Below, in pieces: positions 8,724 to 17,953 of a stretch of 31,478 nt of DNA. The translations under genes and the position numbers were made by a program. Source of the stretch: JBPBPI01 sp050954885 (GTDB lineage Bacteria; Pseudomonadota; Alphaproteobacteria; Caedimonadales; Caedimonadaceae); contig JBPBPI010000114.1 of the NCBI GenBank assembly GCA_050954885.1, positions 1 through 31,478 of the forward strand, in the 5' to 3' direction. Below the pieces are notes generated by a model, which worked only from the letters and a program-made list of their open reading frames with translations, did not search any database and had not been told where the DNA came from. The stretch's first letter is position 1, and every line of letters starts with the position of its first letter.

Positions 8724-9176
8724 TTAGGTCTCGCTTTTGTGTTGAGGAAGAATTAAATAATGGCTGACATTAAACGGAAGCTGATCAGCTAAGAGTTCTG
8801 TCCAATGAGGTTCTGATAACCATGTGCCATTATCTTTTTCAAAGTTGATCGATTTAAAATGAACATGAGATGTTGTGTGGTCAATTTCAAACCAACGGAT
8901 ATTCATTTTGTCCTTGATGAGTCCGAAGGCTTTTATGAGCATTCTGAGATTTGAACAGATTACTTCTACGTAATTGGCAAGCCCTCGCTTATCCCAATCA
9001 GGACAACCTAAAAGTATATTTATGGTGTCTTTTTCTGGCAGAATATCTAAACTAATGACGCGTGTTGGTCTTATTACATTTGGTGTCCATGCTTCTTCAC
9101 TATTAAGATGAGGAATTTGTAGAAAGAGTTGACGAACAGATTCACCTTCTTTAAGGATATAAGGATTAAGTATCAT
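8724..9176 (-). CDS. Hypothetical protein, second gene of an accessory pair between traG and traD
   Basis: I do not recognise this 150-residue protein. It has no signal peptide or membrane segment and looks like a small cytoplasmic alpha/beta protein (ILLGCPDWDKRGLANYVEVI and a His-rich stretch EIDHTTSHVHF near residues 97-107). Its ATG (9176-9174) immediately follows the TAA stop of the upstream gene with no base between. The two are therefore almost surely translated together and should be read as one functional unit. Its stop is 7 nt before traD. A link to transfer is possible from position alone. Base composition is more AT-rich than that of traG or traD. Confidence 0.75.
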   Translation of the reverse strand: MILNPYILKEGESVRQLFLQIPHLNSEEAWTPNVIRPTRVISLDILPEKDTINILLGCPDWDKRGLANYVEVICSNLRMLIKAFGLIKDKMNIRWFEIDHTTSHVHFKSINFEKDNGTWLSEPHWTELLADQLPFNVSHYLILPQHKSET

Positions 9177-10295
9177 TTAGCAGCTCCCAAGTTGTGCACG
9201 AAGAACAAGCAATTGTTCAGAAAATGTTTGCTCTACTTTGTTTAAAAGATGACAAAGTTCTTGCCAGTGAGAATCCTTCAGATCATAAGAAGCTGAGGTA
9301 AAAGTTAGATAGACCCCATCCTTGATCATAAGCATGACATCTGTTCCTTTAATAAACTGACCGTTTGGTTGAGCAGGAAGAGAAGAGGTTTGTAAAAGGG
9401 TATTAATTCTTAGAAGTTCATCCAATTCATAGAATGAAAGATTGAGCCGTAAATTCACAGTTTCAAAATTTAAAAATAAAGAAGCATTTGTTTGTAGTTG
9501 ATCATCTATCATAATCCAAATCTTATAATTTTCTGAGGTTTCAATGAGCATATTTTTCAAATTATGTTGCTTGAGAAAGACACCAAAACTACCAGCATGA
9601 ATGACAGGATCTGATCCAAAAGCCTTTTCTCTTTTTGCCGCTTTAATGAGTGTTCCAAGATAAGGTTTGATGATGTTTTGAAATGTTTTAGAGTCTTTTA
9701 AGATGCTAGGAAAAGGATTTGTTATGCAAGTTAAAAAGTTTACCATTTTTTCAAGATAGTAAGAGACTAAATCGTTTTCTAAGCAAGAGTTATATTGTCT
9801 CATCTGCTTGATGATCTTCAAACCCTTATGTTTAATGCTTTGGTAATCTTCTCCTGAATTTCTATTGTAATCCATAGAAAGATCTGTTTTTAAATCCTCT
9901 GAAGTTTGAATTCTTTTAAAGATAGCATTGATATCATAATCAATTGTGAAGCACTCGCTTTCAAGAACAAGCTCAAAAAGGTCTGTAAGTTCTTGAGAGG
10001 TATTTGAGCTGAAGAGTACTTTTCGCCATAAAAGTGATTTAACGCAACATAGGACAAAATAGATTTCATCTATTGATAGTGTCGCTCCCAATTCGTGTTT
10101 TTGCGCGATGAATTGAATATTTTGCTGCGTCATTACATTGATAAGAGAAGTGAGGTCATTTTTTTGAAAATGTTGCAGACCGATGCCTGATAAAATCCGG
10201 ATCGTATCAGAAAAATTTTTACCCATGTTAAAGAAAAAAGAAACAGATTTAAGTTGTTGACGGAACTCAGGGTCGAGTCGAAAACTGGTAAGCAT
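9177..10295 (-). CDS. Hypothetical protein with probable N-terminal ribbon-helix-helix domain
   Basis: This 372-residue protein of unknown family has a first 45 residues that fit a ribbon-helix-helix DNA-binding fold. A short strand (SFRLDPE, 4-10) is followed by a helix (FRQQLKSVSFFF), then a turn and the helix NFSDTIRILSGIGL (27-40), like the R-L-P...S-x-x-I-R pattern of MetJ/Arc/CopG proteins. The rest is soluble and mostly helical, with no motif I can name. The ATG at 10295 has an excellent ribosome site (AAGGAGATAAA), and a plausible promoter with a palindrome lies just upstream. The gene is clearly more AT-rich than its tra neighbours, which suggests later acquisition. Possible roles are a regulator of the module, a relaxosome accessory DNA binder, or a defence or exclusion factor. 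None is shown by the sequence. Confidence 0.75.
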   Translation of the reverse strand: MLTSFRLDPEFRQQLKSVSFFFNMGKNFSDTIRILSGIGLQHFQKNDLTSLINVMTQQNIQFIAQKHELGATLSIDEIYFVLCCVKSLLWRKVLFSSNTSQELTDLFELVLESECFTIDYDINAIFKRIQTSEDLKTDLSMDYNRNSGEDYQSIKHKGLKIIKQMRQYNSCLENDLVSYYLEKMVNFLTCITNPFPSILKDSKTFQNIIKPYLGTLIKAAKREKAFGSDPVIHAGSFGVFLKQHNLKNMLIETSENYKIWIMIDDQLQTNASLFLNFETVNLRLNLSFYELDELLRINTLLQTSSLPAQPNGQFIKGTDVMLMIKDGVYLTFTSASYDLKDSHWQELCHLLNKVEQTFSEQLLVLRAQLGSC

Positions 10296-10344
10296 TTTAT
10301 CTCCTTTAGTTATTTTTATGTACTTTTTATGATTTACTTATCAA

Positions 10345-10404
10345 ATATTACAAAAAATAAAAATGTAATATAAAATATATAAATGAAACAAGTTGAAAAA
10401 TCAA
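10345..10404 (-). promoter_or_regulatory. Putative promoter with overlapping palindrome for the 9177-10295 gene
   Basis: On the minus strand, TTGATT (10404-10399) and TATATA (10381-10376) are separated by 17 bp, a good sigma70 fit. Just downstream, where transcription would start, is a perfect dyad: ATATTACA (10345-10352) and TGTAATAT (10364-10371) around an 11-base AT loop. An operator there would suit self-repression by the RHH domain of the downstream protein (inference). The -35 overlaps the traG stop. Confidence 0.5.
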
Positions 10405-13400
10405 GGTAGATCTGTCTTTAAAGGATCAGAAGGCATAGGAAGCACCTCTTCATAAGATGATCTATCATGTGTGGTTTCCATCATTTGTCTCAATTCTCTT
10501 AGCTCTCGACCTTGAGCCGAAATTTTTGAATTGCTGCGTGCAAGATCGTAATCCTCTTGAGACAAAGAGCTTTGATTGACAGGCATGATCTCTGTTTGAG
10601 AAGAGATTTGAGAATTCACTTGAGCTGTTTGCAAAGGCATATTTTCTGTTCTTTGGGGGGCCATAGCAGGTCCTTTATCTGTTATAACTTCTTGTCTTAC
10701 AGGCGTTGATGAAGACTGTTGTTGATGACCCAATCCTTGGGTTGAAGCTAAACTTTCTCCTTCAAAAGAAGATTGAGCTCTTGAGCCATTATTCTCTTGT
10801 GACCAAGATGACAGTGAGGATGGGGATATATAATCTCTTGTGATGTTGATCTCTTTAGGAAACTGAACATGTCCTGACGAGTATGGTGCATTTGACGGTC
10901 CAAAAGATGATTCTGCAGAGGATGCAGATGCCATCATAGGATCTTGGATTGTTTGCCTATTCTCCATCTTAGTTTTTCCATCATTCATATCACGGGCTTG
11001 TTGTGAATCCTCAACTCTTAAAGGCGGCGTCGTGAGATGCTGGTTTTGCTCAGCACTTGCTTTCGTAGAATTAAAGAACATAGGCTGCTGATTACCAGAA
11101 GAAGGTGTGGTCTCTTTCAAGGTTTCATTCATTCTCGTGCTCAATCCTTCGCCCGCTTTGCTTACATTCTCTCCCATGCGTGTTCTCGATCCTTTGTTTG
11201 ATTCTTGCTGGTAATGATCTGTTCGCTGTTGCTGTTCTTTTGTCACTTTTTCCTTACCTTGATGTATCTCTTGGTCATTGTGTTTAAATCCTTGGCCTGT
11301 GTGTTCTCGGAGATCTCTGACCTTGTCTCCAAGATCTTGTCTGCCTTGATTTCCCAAATCTTGTTTTTCGGATAAATCTTTAACATGACTCACATCATCG
11401 CGACTGACGGTATTGGGAACTTGGGATTTGTAGTGCTCAAACCTTTGTTGAATTTGCTGATCGCTCAGGGCATGGTCTGATCTTAGAGAATCAATCAGGG
11501 GTTTTTGCTTCTCCGTCATATAAGATGCGGCTTCTTGTTTGTAAGCATCTGAATGATCTGATTGCCATTTTGCCGCAGTCCCTTTGTCGACGTTAAACTT
11601 TTGTGCAACATGGGCGAGGACTTCATCCGTTGCCATGGTGGTAATGCCGTAACCTGAGGTTTCAGAAATAGAGGCAGCACGACTATAATTTTCTGACTCA
11701 GTCAAACTCGCACTGGCTTGGTCTTGATGGCTTTTGGCTGTATTAAAAGATCCTTGAATGGAATCCATAGCTTGCTTTTGCGCCTGATTCGAATAGTTAC
11801 CTTGGCGACCAAAGCTATGTTGAAGACCACGACTGAGGCTTTCGTTAAACTGTTGTTGAAGACCAGTGCTTTTGCTCATGTTCATGGCTTGTTGTTCATG
11901 ATCACTCAATTTAGTATCTGCAGAAGCCCCAAAATTGGCGCCGAAGAATTTTAAAGCACCACTGTTGAGTCCTGCATGAGCCGATAGATTAAAGGCTTTG
12001 TCGCTCGATATGCCTGTTGTGGCAGATATCTGTTGGGCAATGTCATAAGCCTTTCTTAAATCTTTATTATCTCCGGCTGTATCTGTGTGACCGAAGGTAT
12101 CTTGTGTGCCCGATCCTTCGCTCATTTGCTGGGTCAAGTTATACAATTGATTCAGACCATCATTCATACTCTCTGTGGCTGACGTACCATGGGCAAGAGC
12201 TGTATGTTTTGCACGCTGAGACGCGTCTGTCAGTGCCGCTGTTGAGTTGTAAGTCTCTGTGACGTTGTTCTTGAGATTGCTCATATTTTCTTGAAAGAAC
12301 ATCTTACCGCCTGTGGAATAAGTTCTGGCCATCTCACCATCAGCATAACTTGAGGCATCACTAATGTTGGGTCCTCTTTGTTGCTGGGCTAGTTGATAGC
12401 CGCCCACACTCATGTTGTGATAGCTTTGATTATCAAAGCTGAGATTGCCGTCGGTCATCTCGGCACCCAACTTTGAGGAAAGTCCGTCCACGCTGCGAGT
12501 CACGGTGCCAGATAAATTGGCAAGCGCATAGCCACCTCCTGAGATGACGGCCCACGCCATGACCGGGACAATTGCCATAAAGCCTTCGGCGTAACAGTAG
12601 GCATCATAGGCCGCATCGGCCAACCCGTTTTGGGTCAGCAAGGACAAACCACCCCCTGTGCTGGTATAAGAGGCTCCTCGATTAGAGGCCATGATCAGGG
12701 CCACACTGTTGATGATGGCATAAAACACCGGCCAACTTTCCACCCACAAAATGAGTTTCACCCACATGCCTAGAGTCTTCAGACCCCCTGGCAGCATGGC
12801 CATGGGAAAGACAATGGCAAATAAGATGCAAAGGATGGCCAGCATGGTGCTTTGCAAGGAAGGCAACATACTGCCAACCATTTGAGCGGAGACTAAAAAG
12901 CCACTGTTTTGCTGCGTCTTCGCCCGCGCAGAGGAGGCGGCAATCAACCCAGGATTGAGCCGCTCCAGACCAAACTCTTGCCGTTTGTCATCAACCGATT
13001 CTCGATAGACATTGATCATCATCTCTTGCTCAGCCATTTGATGGGCCGACTTGGTTTGATGCGACAGCATAGCCCAGGCATCCCCAAAATATTTATTGAG
13101 ACGAACACTGGCCGCGGCTGTGTCCACTTGAGCCGAGCCAAACAGATTTGACGCCAGCTCTGCAAGACCTCTGGGCGTCTCTAAGCTGGTCACTGCCTTG
13201 GCGCGCGTGGCACCTTCGCCACAATATAAAAAGCGAGATCCATTTGTTGAATCGCGCCAATAACTGCCGAGCCATTGGTGGGGATTGCTCGAGATAAAGC
13301 CTAACAGGTCTTGGCTCTCAAGAGCTGAGGCTTTCTTGCCGCCAATGTTGGTCCAGAGGAAGGGGAGGGTAAAACATTGCTTGACGAAGTCTTTAAGATT

Positions 13401-13880
13401 TTGGCGCTCCACCGGATCTGTCACGCGTATATCTCGCGCCATGGCCACAAGACGGGCTGCGAACATGGGACCTGTTTTGCCGTAATGATTGGCATCAGCT
13501 GTCTGCAAAGAATGCTCTAAGGTATTGGTCAACAGCTTGCTGATGCGACTGGCGGTTGAGGCGACCGCCGCAATGCCAATCGGCACATTGTCAACCTTGC
13601 TGTACCGAAAATCAGGATTGACCTCATCGATGATATGAACAGAGGTGGTGGGGATTAACATGAGATTCAAGATGACATAGGTGGGAATAAAATAGTCCCG
13701 GGCAAACAGACCGACATTGGCGCCCCACATGGCACTCAAGGCCGCCCATACGGCGCCCACGGTCATGGACAGTTTCATCACACTGTTAAAACCAGAATCA
13801 CTTTTGAATAAGATCGCCAGCCCATTAAAGACTTTCCAAAGGGCTTCGCCGCCGCCAAAGGTATAAATGACGTAGTCCAT
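10401..13880 (-). CDS. traG: TraG, mating-pair stabilisation and pilus assembly protein (F-type)
   Basis: This 1159-residue inner-membrane protein is larger than F TraG (938). The N-terminal part is typical: VIYTFGGGEALWKVFNGLA, then membrane helices in the first 90 residues and again around 330-450 (for example MLAILCILFAIVFPMAML and EGFMAIVPVMAWAVI). Everything after about residue 500 is a long Ser/Gln/Asn-rich hydrophilic region predicted to lie in the periplasm. In F this part helps stabilise mating pairs and governs entry exclusion with TraS. Family knowledge places the N-terminal half in pilus assembly. The start at 13880 has an AAGGA ribosome site and lies 12 nt after traH. The C-terminal region is low complexity and probably varies quickly, so specificity may reside there. 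I see no traS-like exclusion gene next to it. Confidence 0.95.
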   Translation of the reverse strand: MDYVIYTFGGGEALWKVFNGLAILFKSDSGFNSVMKLSMTVGAVWAALSAMWGANVGLFARDYFIPTYVILNLMLIPTTSVHIIDEVNPDFRYSKVDNVPIGIAAVASTASRISKLLTNTLEHSLQTADANHYGKTGPMFAARLVAMARDIRVTDPVERQNLKDFVKQCFTLPFLWTNIGGKKASALESQDLLGFISSNPHQWLGSYWRDSTNGSRFLYCGEGATRAKAVTSLETPRGLAELASNLFGSAQVDTAAASVRLNKYFGDAWAMLSHQTKSAHQMAEQEMMINVYRESVDDKRQEFGLERLNPGLIAASSARAKTQQNSGFLVSAQMVGSMLPSLQSTMLAILCILFAIVFPMAMLPGGLKTLGMWVKLILWVESWPVFYAIINSVALIMASNRGASYTSTGGGLSLLTQNGLADAAYDAYCYAEGFMAIVPVMAWAVISGGGYALANLSGTVTRSVDGLSSKLGAEMTDGNLSFDNQSYHNMSVGGYQLAQQQRGPNISDASSYADGEMARTYSTGGKMFFQENMSNLKNNVTETYNSTAALTDASQRAKHTALAHGTSATESMNDGLNQLYNLTQQMSEGSGTQDTFGHTDTAGDNKDLRKAYDIAQQISATTGISSDKAFNLSAHAGLNSGALKFFGANFGASADTKLSDHEQQAMNMSKSTGLQQQFNESLSRGLQHSFGRQGNYSNQAQKQAMDSIQGSFNTAKSHQDQASASLTESENYSRAASISETSGYGITTMATDEVLAHVAQKFNVDKGTAAKWQSDHSDAYKQEAASYMTEKQKPLIDSLRSDHALSDQQIQQRFEHYKSQVPNTVSRDDVSHVKDLSEKQDLGNQGRQDLGDKVRDLREHTGQGFKHNDQEIHQGKEKVTKEQQQRTDHYQQESNKGSRTRMGENVSKAGEGLSTRMNETLKETTPSSGNQQPMFFNSTKASAEQNQHLTTPPLRVEDSQQARDMNDGKTKMENRQTIQDPMMASASSAESSFGPSNAPYSSGHVQFPKEINITRDYISPSSLSSWSQENNGSRAQSSFEGESLASTQGLGHQQQSSSTPVRQEVITDKGPAMAPQRTENMPLQTAQVNSQISSQTEIMPVNQSSLSQEDYDLARSNSKISAQGRELRELRQMMETTHDRSSYEEVLPMPSDPLKTDLP

Positions 13881-13892
13881 GAGATGTCCTTC

Positions 13893-15230
13893 CTAATTAT
13901 GACGCGCGGCAAGCGCTTGTTCGTAAGCTTGGATGGTTTGATTGAGCCGCCAGATGGCAGCCCCATCCGCACTCGATGACAAGACCTGCAAACGTCCGCG
14001 CATGGCTTGGATGTTCTTCTTAAAATTCTCAATGGTCTTGGATTCCAGCTGAATGCTTTGTAGAGACTCAAGGGCAGAGATGATCTCGGCTGAAACGCGA
14101 TCAAATTGGTTTAACAGCACAGAGACCGCGATATATTCTGAGGTGTCGTTCATGATAAAAGGCGATCCAACAGCTGCACTGACTTGAATGTAACGGTACA
14201 CCGGCAAGTTTGCGGCATCATTGAGAAAGGCTTTTTCGACTTCTAAAATATTTTCATTATCCCTATACTTATTCCAGAGGCTTTGAATAAGTCTTGAAGT
14301 CCTGGCCTTCATGGTGTCTGTCTCTCCGATCGTGAGTTGTGTAGATTGAGGATTCAAACAACGCTTGGATTCATCACAGGTATAACGGGTGACCTGACCC
14401 CCTTTCAGGAAGGCAGAAAGATAATCTTTTTGATCGGCCTTGCCTGCTTTCATCTCAACCAAAAACCGGCCATCTGGCTGTTTGCGAGAGATCAAGGTGC
14501 CCACGGTTGTGAGGATAAAATGAGCAAAGTCAGGATCCTCTTTATAGCCTGGGATCTTTTGTAAAACATGCCAGGTCAAGTTATATTCACCTTGTAAAAG
14601 ATCGGGGGATTGCGTGCGAGCTTGCTCGACCTTTTCAGAGATACGATCCTTGTTTCGGCAATGCTTTCTGGCATCAAACCAATCACCGCCGCCTTGACGC
14701 ATGGCGTCTTGGCAAATCATTTCACTGGCCGCTGTGTTTTGGGGCCAAAGACCGCCCACAAGGTTTTGACTGGCCTGACAGGAATCCAGCATGGTATTGT
14801 TCATGTCTTGCACGTACTTACGAATCTGGGACATGAGATTTTCAAGTTGAGGGGCCATAGTTTTCAAGGCCAATTGAAAGGCATAGGTGGGTACGCCTGT
14901 GGCCATGGACCGCATGAGCTGCACCAACTCTTCTGTTTTGATGGCAGAGATGGCGCCAAAGTACATATCGATGCCGCCACACCCCATGTTGGCATTGGGC
15001 AAGGAGATATTGATGGGCTGCACCACTTTATTGCGCCCGCGCATCACAACCCCACCCCCTGTGTAATACCCGGCTGCTTGATCTTGAAACCCGCCAGGCG
15101 TCGTGACGTTGACATCTCCCCCAAGACTTTCAAACATCTTTTGCAGGGCTGAAGTTTGAAGCGGTGAGGCAACCATATTTAAGAGAAAGCTTAAAAACAA
15201 AGCTTTAAAAAGGTAGCTTTTAACGATCAT
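13893..15230 (-). CDS. traH: TraH, F-type pilus assembly protein
   Basis: This is a 445-residue exported protein. A signal peptide (MIVKSYLFKALFLSFLLNMVASPLQTSA) leads into the family block (MFESLGGDVNVTTPGGFQDQAAGYYTGGG and NMGCGGIDMYFGAIS). Conserved cysteines follow, for example CGG and DSCQASQ, and the C-terminus has coiled-coil potential (ESKTIENFKKNIQAMRGRL). F TraH (458) is a periplasmic, outer-membrane-linked component needed for pilus extension. I start it at ATG 15230 because GAGGAG lies 10 nt upstream. A TTG at 15248 is in frame but sits inside that ribosome site. This start overlaps the traF stop by 11 nt, indicating translational coupling. Confidence 0.95.
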   Translation of the reverse strand: MIVKSYLFKALFLSFLLNMVASPLQTSALQKMFESLGGDVNVTTPGGFQDQAAGYYTGGGVVMRGRNKVVQPINISLPNANMGCGGIDMYFGAISAIKTEELVQLMRSMATGVPTYAFQLALKTMAPQLENLMSQIRKYVQDMNNTMLDSCQASQNLVGGLWPQNTAASEMICQDAMRQGGGDWFDARKHCRNKDRISEKVEQARTQSPDLLQGEYNLTWHVLQKIPGYKEDPDFAHFILTTVGTLISRKQPDGRFLVEMKAGKADQKDYLSAFLKGGQVTRYTCDESKRCLNPQSTQLTIGETDTMKARTSRLIQSLWNKYRDNENILEVEKAFLNDAANLPVYRYIQVSAAVGSPFIMNDTSEYIAVSVLLNQFDRVSAEIISALESLQSIQLESKTIENFKKNIQAMRGRLQVLSSSADGAAIWRLNQTIQAYEQALAARHN

Positions 15231-16035
15231 GGAATGTTTTCTCCTCAAGGGCTTTAATTACGGTTGCAAAATTCTCTAACAATTGGGTTGGATTGGCCAT
15301 GCCCCAGGCAACCGGAATGACTTGACCACTGGGGGGATGGGCTAAAAATAAAGCAGGATAAATACCTTGAGGATTGAGACGGGCGATCATGCCATTGTCT
15401 TTCGACACCTCAGGAAACTCTTTTAAAGAGGCGCCGTCTTTGGAGATGGCTTTGATCTCAAAGCCGTAATCTTGGGCAAACTGCTTCACCACAGGCGCAA
15501 AGGTGTGGCAATGGGGACAGGTACTCGAGAAGACAAAGAACAGACCTGTGGTCTTGGCAAGGGTGCGAATCTTTTGTCCCAATTGTTGTTCTTCCTTTTG
15601 TTTATGCAGGGCCCGTGCCAAAGGATGGGTGGCATCTTGGGGTCGCGCGTGTTGAACTTCGAACAATGACGCTTGCATCCAGGTGTCTTGGAACTGACTT
15701 GATCTGTTGAGAATATGACGTTGCAAGGTCATGACCTCTTGAACATGAGCCAAGGTGGGTTGCAAGATCGCGCGTGCGGTTGCTTCTTCTAAGGATTCTT
15801 GTATCTTCTTGATTTGATCTTGAGCACTCAGTGGCTTAATTGACGCAGAAGATGACTCATTCTTAGAGGGCGATGCTTTAGGTCGTATCTTAGATGCCAA
15901 AGGTTGCGACTTGTACCAAAACCACCCTTGCTCATGGCGGTCATAAAAGGCCCGACTTTGAGAGCTTGAGATCAAGAAGCTTATGATCACCATCAAAAAA
16001 TTTGATCTACATTTTGCCTTAAAAAGCGGATACAT
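15220..16035 (-). CDS. traF: TraF, thioredoxin-fold pilus assembly protein with intact CPHC
   Basis: This 271-residue periplasmic protein has a signal segment (LMVIISFLISSSQSRA) and then the TraF hallmark FYDRHEQGWFWY near residues 30-41. The C-terminal half is a thioredoxin fold (LFFVFSSTCPHCHTFAPVV) with C173 and C176. A cis-proline region (GIYPALFLA) follows. F TraF keeps the fold but lacks the CXXC pair, which is found in TrbB instead. Here the pair is intact, so this protein may act as the disulphide-bond enzyme for the cysteine-rich TraN, TraU and TraH. No separate trbB or dsbC-like gene is visible in the window. The start overlaps the end of traN by 17 nt. Confidence 0.95.
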   Translation of the reverse strand: MYPLFKAKCRSNFLMVIISFLISSSQSRAFYDRHEQGWFWYKSQPLASKIRPKASPSKNESSSASIKPLSAQDQIKKIQESLEEATARAILQPTLAHVQEVMTLQRHILNRSSQFQDTWMQASLFEVQHARPQDATHPLARALHKQKEEQQLGQKIRTLAKTTGLFFVFSSTCPHCHTFAPVVKQFAQDYGFEIKAISKDGASLKEFPEVSKDNGMIARLNPQGIYPALFLAHPPSGQVIPVAWGMANPTQLLENFATVIKALEEKTFHDR

Positions 16036-17953
16036 CTTTATCTCCTACCTTTATGTGAGCGTCTCGTTCCTCTGTCAGTTTCTTAAGATGATTGGTGTCG
16101 TCCGTTCCGTACTTTGGAATTCTTGAACTTAAATCCTGCTGAAACTCTCGCGACATTTTGCTGACATCTGGGGTCTGAAAACGCTCAAATAGCTCTGTGA
16201 ACAAACTCGAGAGATCGATCTTTTCAAAGTCTATTCTCGTCAATTCTTCTATGGTGAATCCTCGGCACATGGGTGTTTCTGCACTGCCAAAGCTAAGGCC
16301 CAATTGCGTGCGTCCCTGCTCTTGAACCAGGCGGGCGACTTTGCTGTCGAAACAACAGTATCTTGACTTTTTCTGCAAACAGGTCCCTGTAACAGGCTCT
16401 TTGAGAGAACAATAGGTGCCTACATAGACGCAAAGATCTTTGGCTCTTAAAGCACTCAGTTCCTTTTCCTTGTCGTCACAATCTGACAGTCCCACCGAGA
16501 TCCCCCAACCACTTTTCTTTTGGCAGCAGTTCATAAAACCGACACAAGCACGTCTGCATCTGAGGTTCTTGCCCTTAAAGATTGAGAGATGATTAAAATT
16601 CTTTTGCATCTCCTTGAAGATCATGAGTTTGGACAGTGACTCCGCCATATCTCGATTGGGTGCATAGCCTTGATCCACACAATCACCATCCAAACACCAC
16701 GGCACAAGACCTGTAAATTGATCCCGCGTCTCACCCCCTGTTCTTGTCGTGCATTCATACGTCTGCTCGTAGGCCACACAAGTTTGTCCAATCTGATGAG
16801 AACAGCGAGAGCCAACTTGAACACAGCCTCTATATTTAAGCTCACCACAGGTGTTGCGGGCCGGATAAGAGCAGTTATAAGTTTGCCGCTCTTGCCAACA
16901 GTCTTTCGTGACAGCCACACCATTGATGATTCGAGTCGCAGGACCTGAGACACAGATCTTCTCACCCCGGTCGCAAAATCCTTGATCGACCTGTTGTTCC
17001 ATGAGATCACACGTTGAGATCCAGGCTTCTGTGATCACAGGCGGCACAGGCTTTTCTAGATCAATTTGAGCGCGATTGAACAAGTAAAAGTTCTGTCCTT
17101 TGTAAGACTTATGTCCAAATCCCGGCAGCACGGTGACTTGCTTGATTCTTAAATTATCAACAGCTTCCTCAAACTTAACTTGCTGTTCGACTCTTTGAGT
17201 TGGCACTTGACGACCAAACCAATTCATAAAATTTGAGGCTTGATGTCTTGCATCAACTCTACCCGTGACCCCAAACAACTCACTTAAGAATTGACCGTCA
17301 CGTGCTGGATTTGGCACATACGTGTAATGACGCCCATAAGAGGCATTGCCACCTTTGTTATGGCCACCAAAATCTAGAGAACCATTGCGTCCTGGTCCCA
17401 TTTGAAAATGACGATGCCAAAAAGCTTTATGGCTCTCCCACAAACTGACCAAGTTGAATTGGTATGTATAGGGAATAGAAGGTTGCAGCGTCACTGTGAC
17501 ATTCAAGTCTCTAATGCAGGCCATCTCATAAGGTAGACCCGGTTCTTCACAGGTATGTCGCGTCTTTTCTTCAACCACAGGGGTTGTCCGTTGAGAGGTA
17601 ATAGCTTGCAAGGTCTCTAAAGGATTGTTGGCGATTTGATCAGATTCGGTAAACAGAGGATCTGTTTTAGAATCAATGTGAAAGGACAGGCGCTCGCGCT
17701 GACTTTGAAGGATAGTCTCATAGCTTTTGTGGCCAGCATTTAACTTTTGCTCTGCCGCAGAGTTGATGGAATCAGGCGACAGGGTAGTCTCTGGAAGTTG
17801 AGTGCCTTGGAAACCAGGAATGGTGGCATGATCTGGCAGCCCTGTTTGCTGTTGCTCAGAGGCCAGCCCTTTGCCTTGGTCGTAATAGGTTTGCTCAGAG
17901 GCGAAAAGACCCAAGCTGCACATCATGACGGCTAAGACCCCCCTTTTAATCAT
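16019..17953 (-). CDS. traN: TraN, cysteine-rich outer-membrane mating-pair stabilisation adhesin
   Basis: This 644-residue exported protein (F TraN is 602) recognises the recipient surface. A signal peptide (MIKRGVLAVMMCSLGLFASE) precedes a Gln-rich linker. From about residue 140 on there are some 26 cysteines in the mature protein, including dense blocks such as CWQERQTYNCSYPARNTCG and CRRACVGFMNCCQKK, which match the family. The open frame runs on upstream to 18106, but I start it at 17953. There the ATG overlaps the previous stop as ATGA and begins a clean signal peptide. The variable middle part probably decides which recipients are bound (family knowledge). Its many cysteines fit the need for the TraF CPHC enzyme encoded next. 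Confidence 0.95.
   Translation of the reverse strand: MIKRGVLAVMMCSLGLFASEQTYYDQGKGLASEQQQTGLPDHATIPGFQGTQLPETTLSPDSINSAAEQKLNAGHKSYETILQSQRERLSFHIDSKTDPLFTESDQIANNPLETLQAITSQRTTPVVEEKTRHTCEEPGLPYEMACIRDLNVTVTLQPSIPYTYQFNLVSLWESHKAFWHRHFQMGPGRNGSLDFGGHNKGGNASYGRHYTYVPNPARDGQFLSELFGVTGRVDARHQASNFMNWFGRQVPTQRVEQQVKFEEAVDNLRIKQVTVLPGFGHKSYKGQNFYLFNRAQIDLEKPVPPVITEAWISTCDLMEQQVDQGFCDRGEKICVSGPATRIINGVAVTKDCWQERQTYNCSYPARNTCGELKYRGCVQVGSRCSHQIGQTCVAYEQTYECTTRTGGETRDQFTGLVPWCLDGDCVDQGYAPNRDMAESLSKLMIFKEMQKNFNHLSIFKGKNLRCRRACVGFMNCCQKKSGWGISVGLSDCDDKEKELSALRAKDLCVYVGTYCSLKEPVTGTCLQKKSRYCCFDSKVARLVQEQGRTQLGLSFGSAETPMCRGFTIEELTRIDFEKIDLSSLFTELFERFQTPDVSKMSREFQQDLSSRIPKYGTDDTNHLKKLTEERDAHIKVGDKDVSAF

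Noticed and set aside
14610..15152. 180-codon plus-strand frame inside traH
   Set aside because: It is the shadow of a certain traH gene, without a ribosome site or any recognisable protein pattern.
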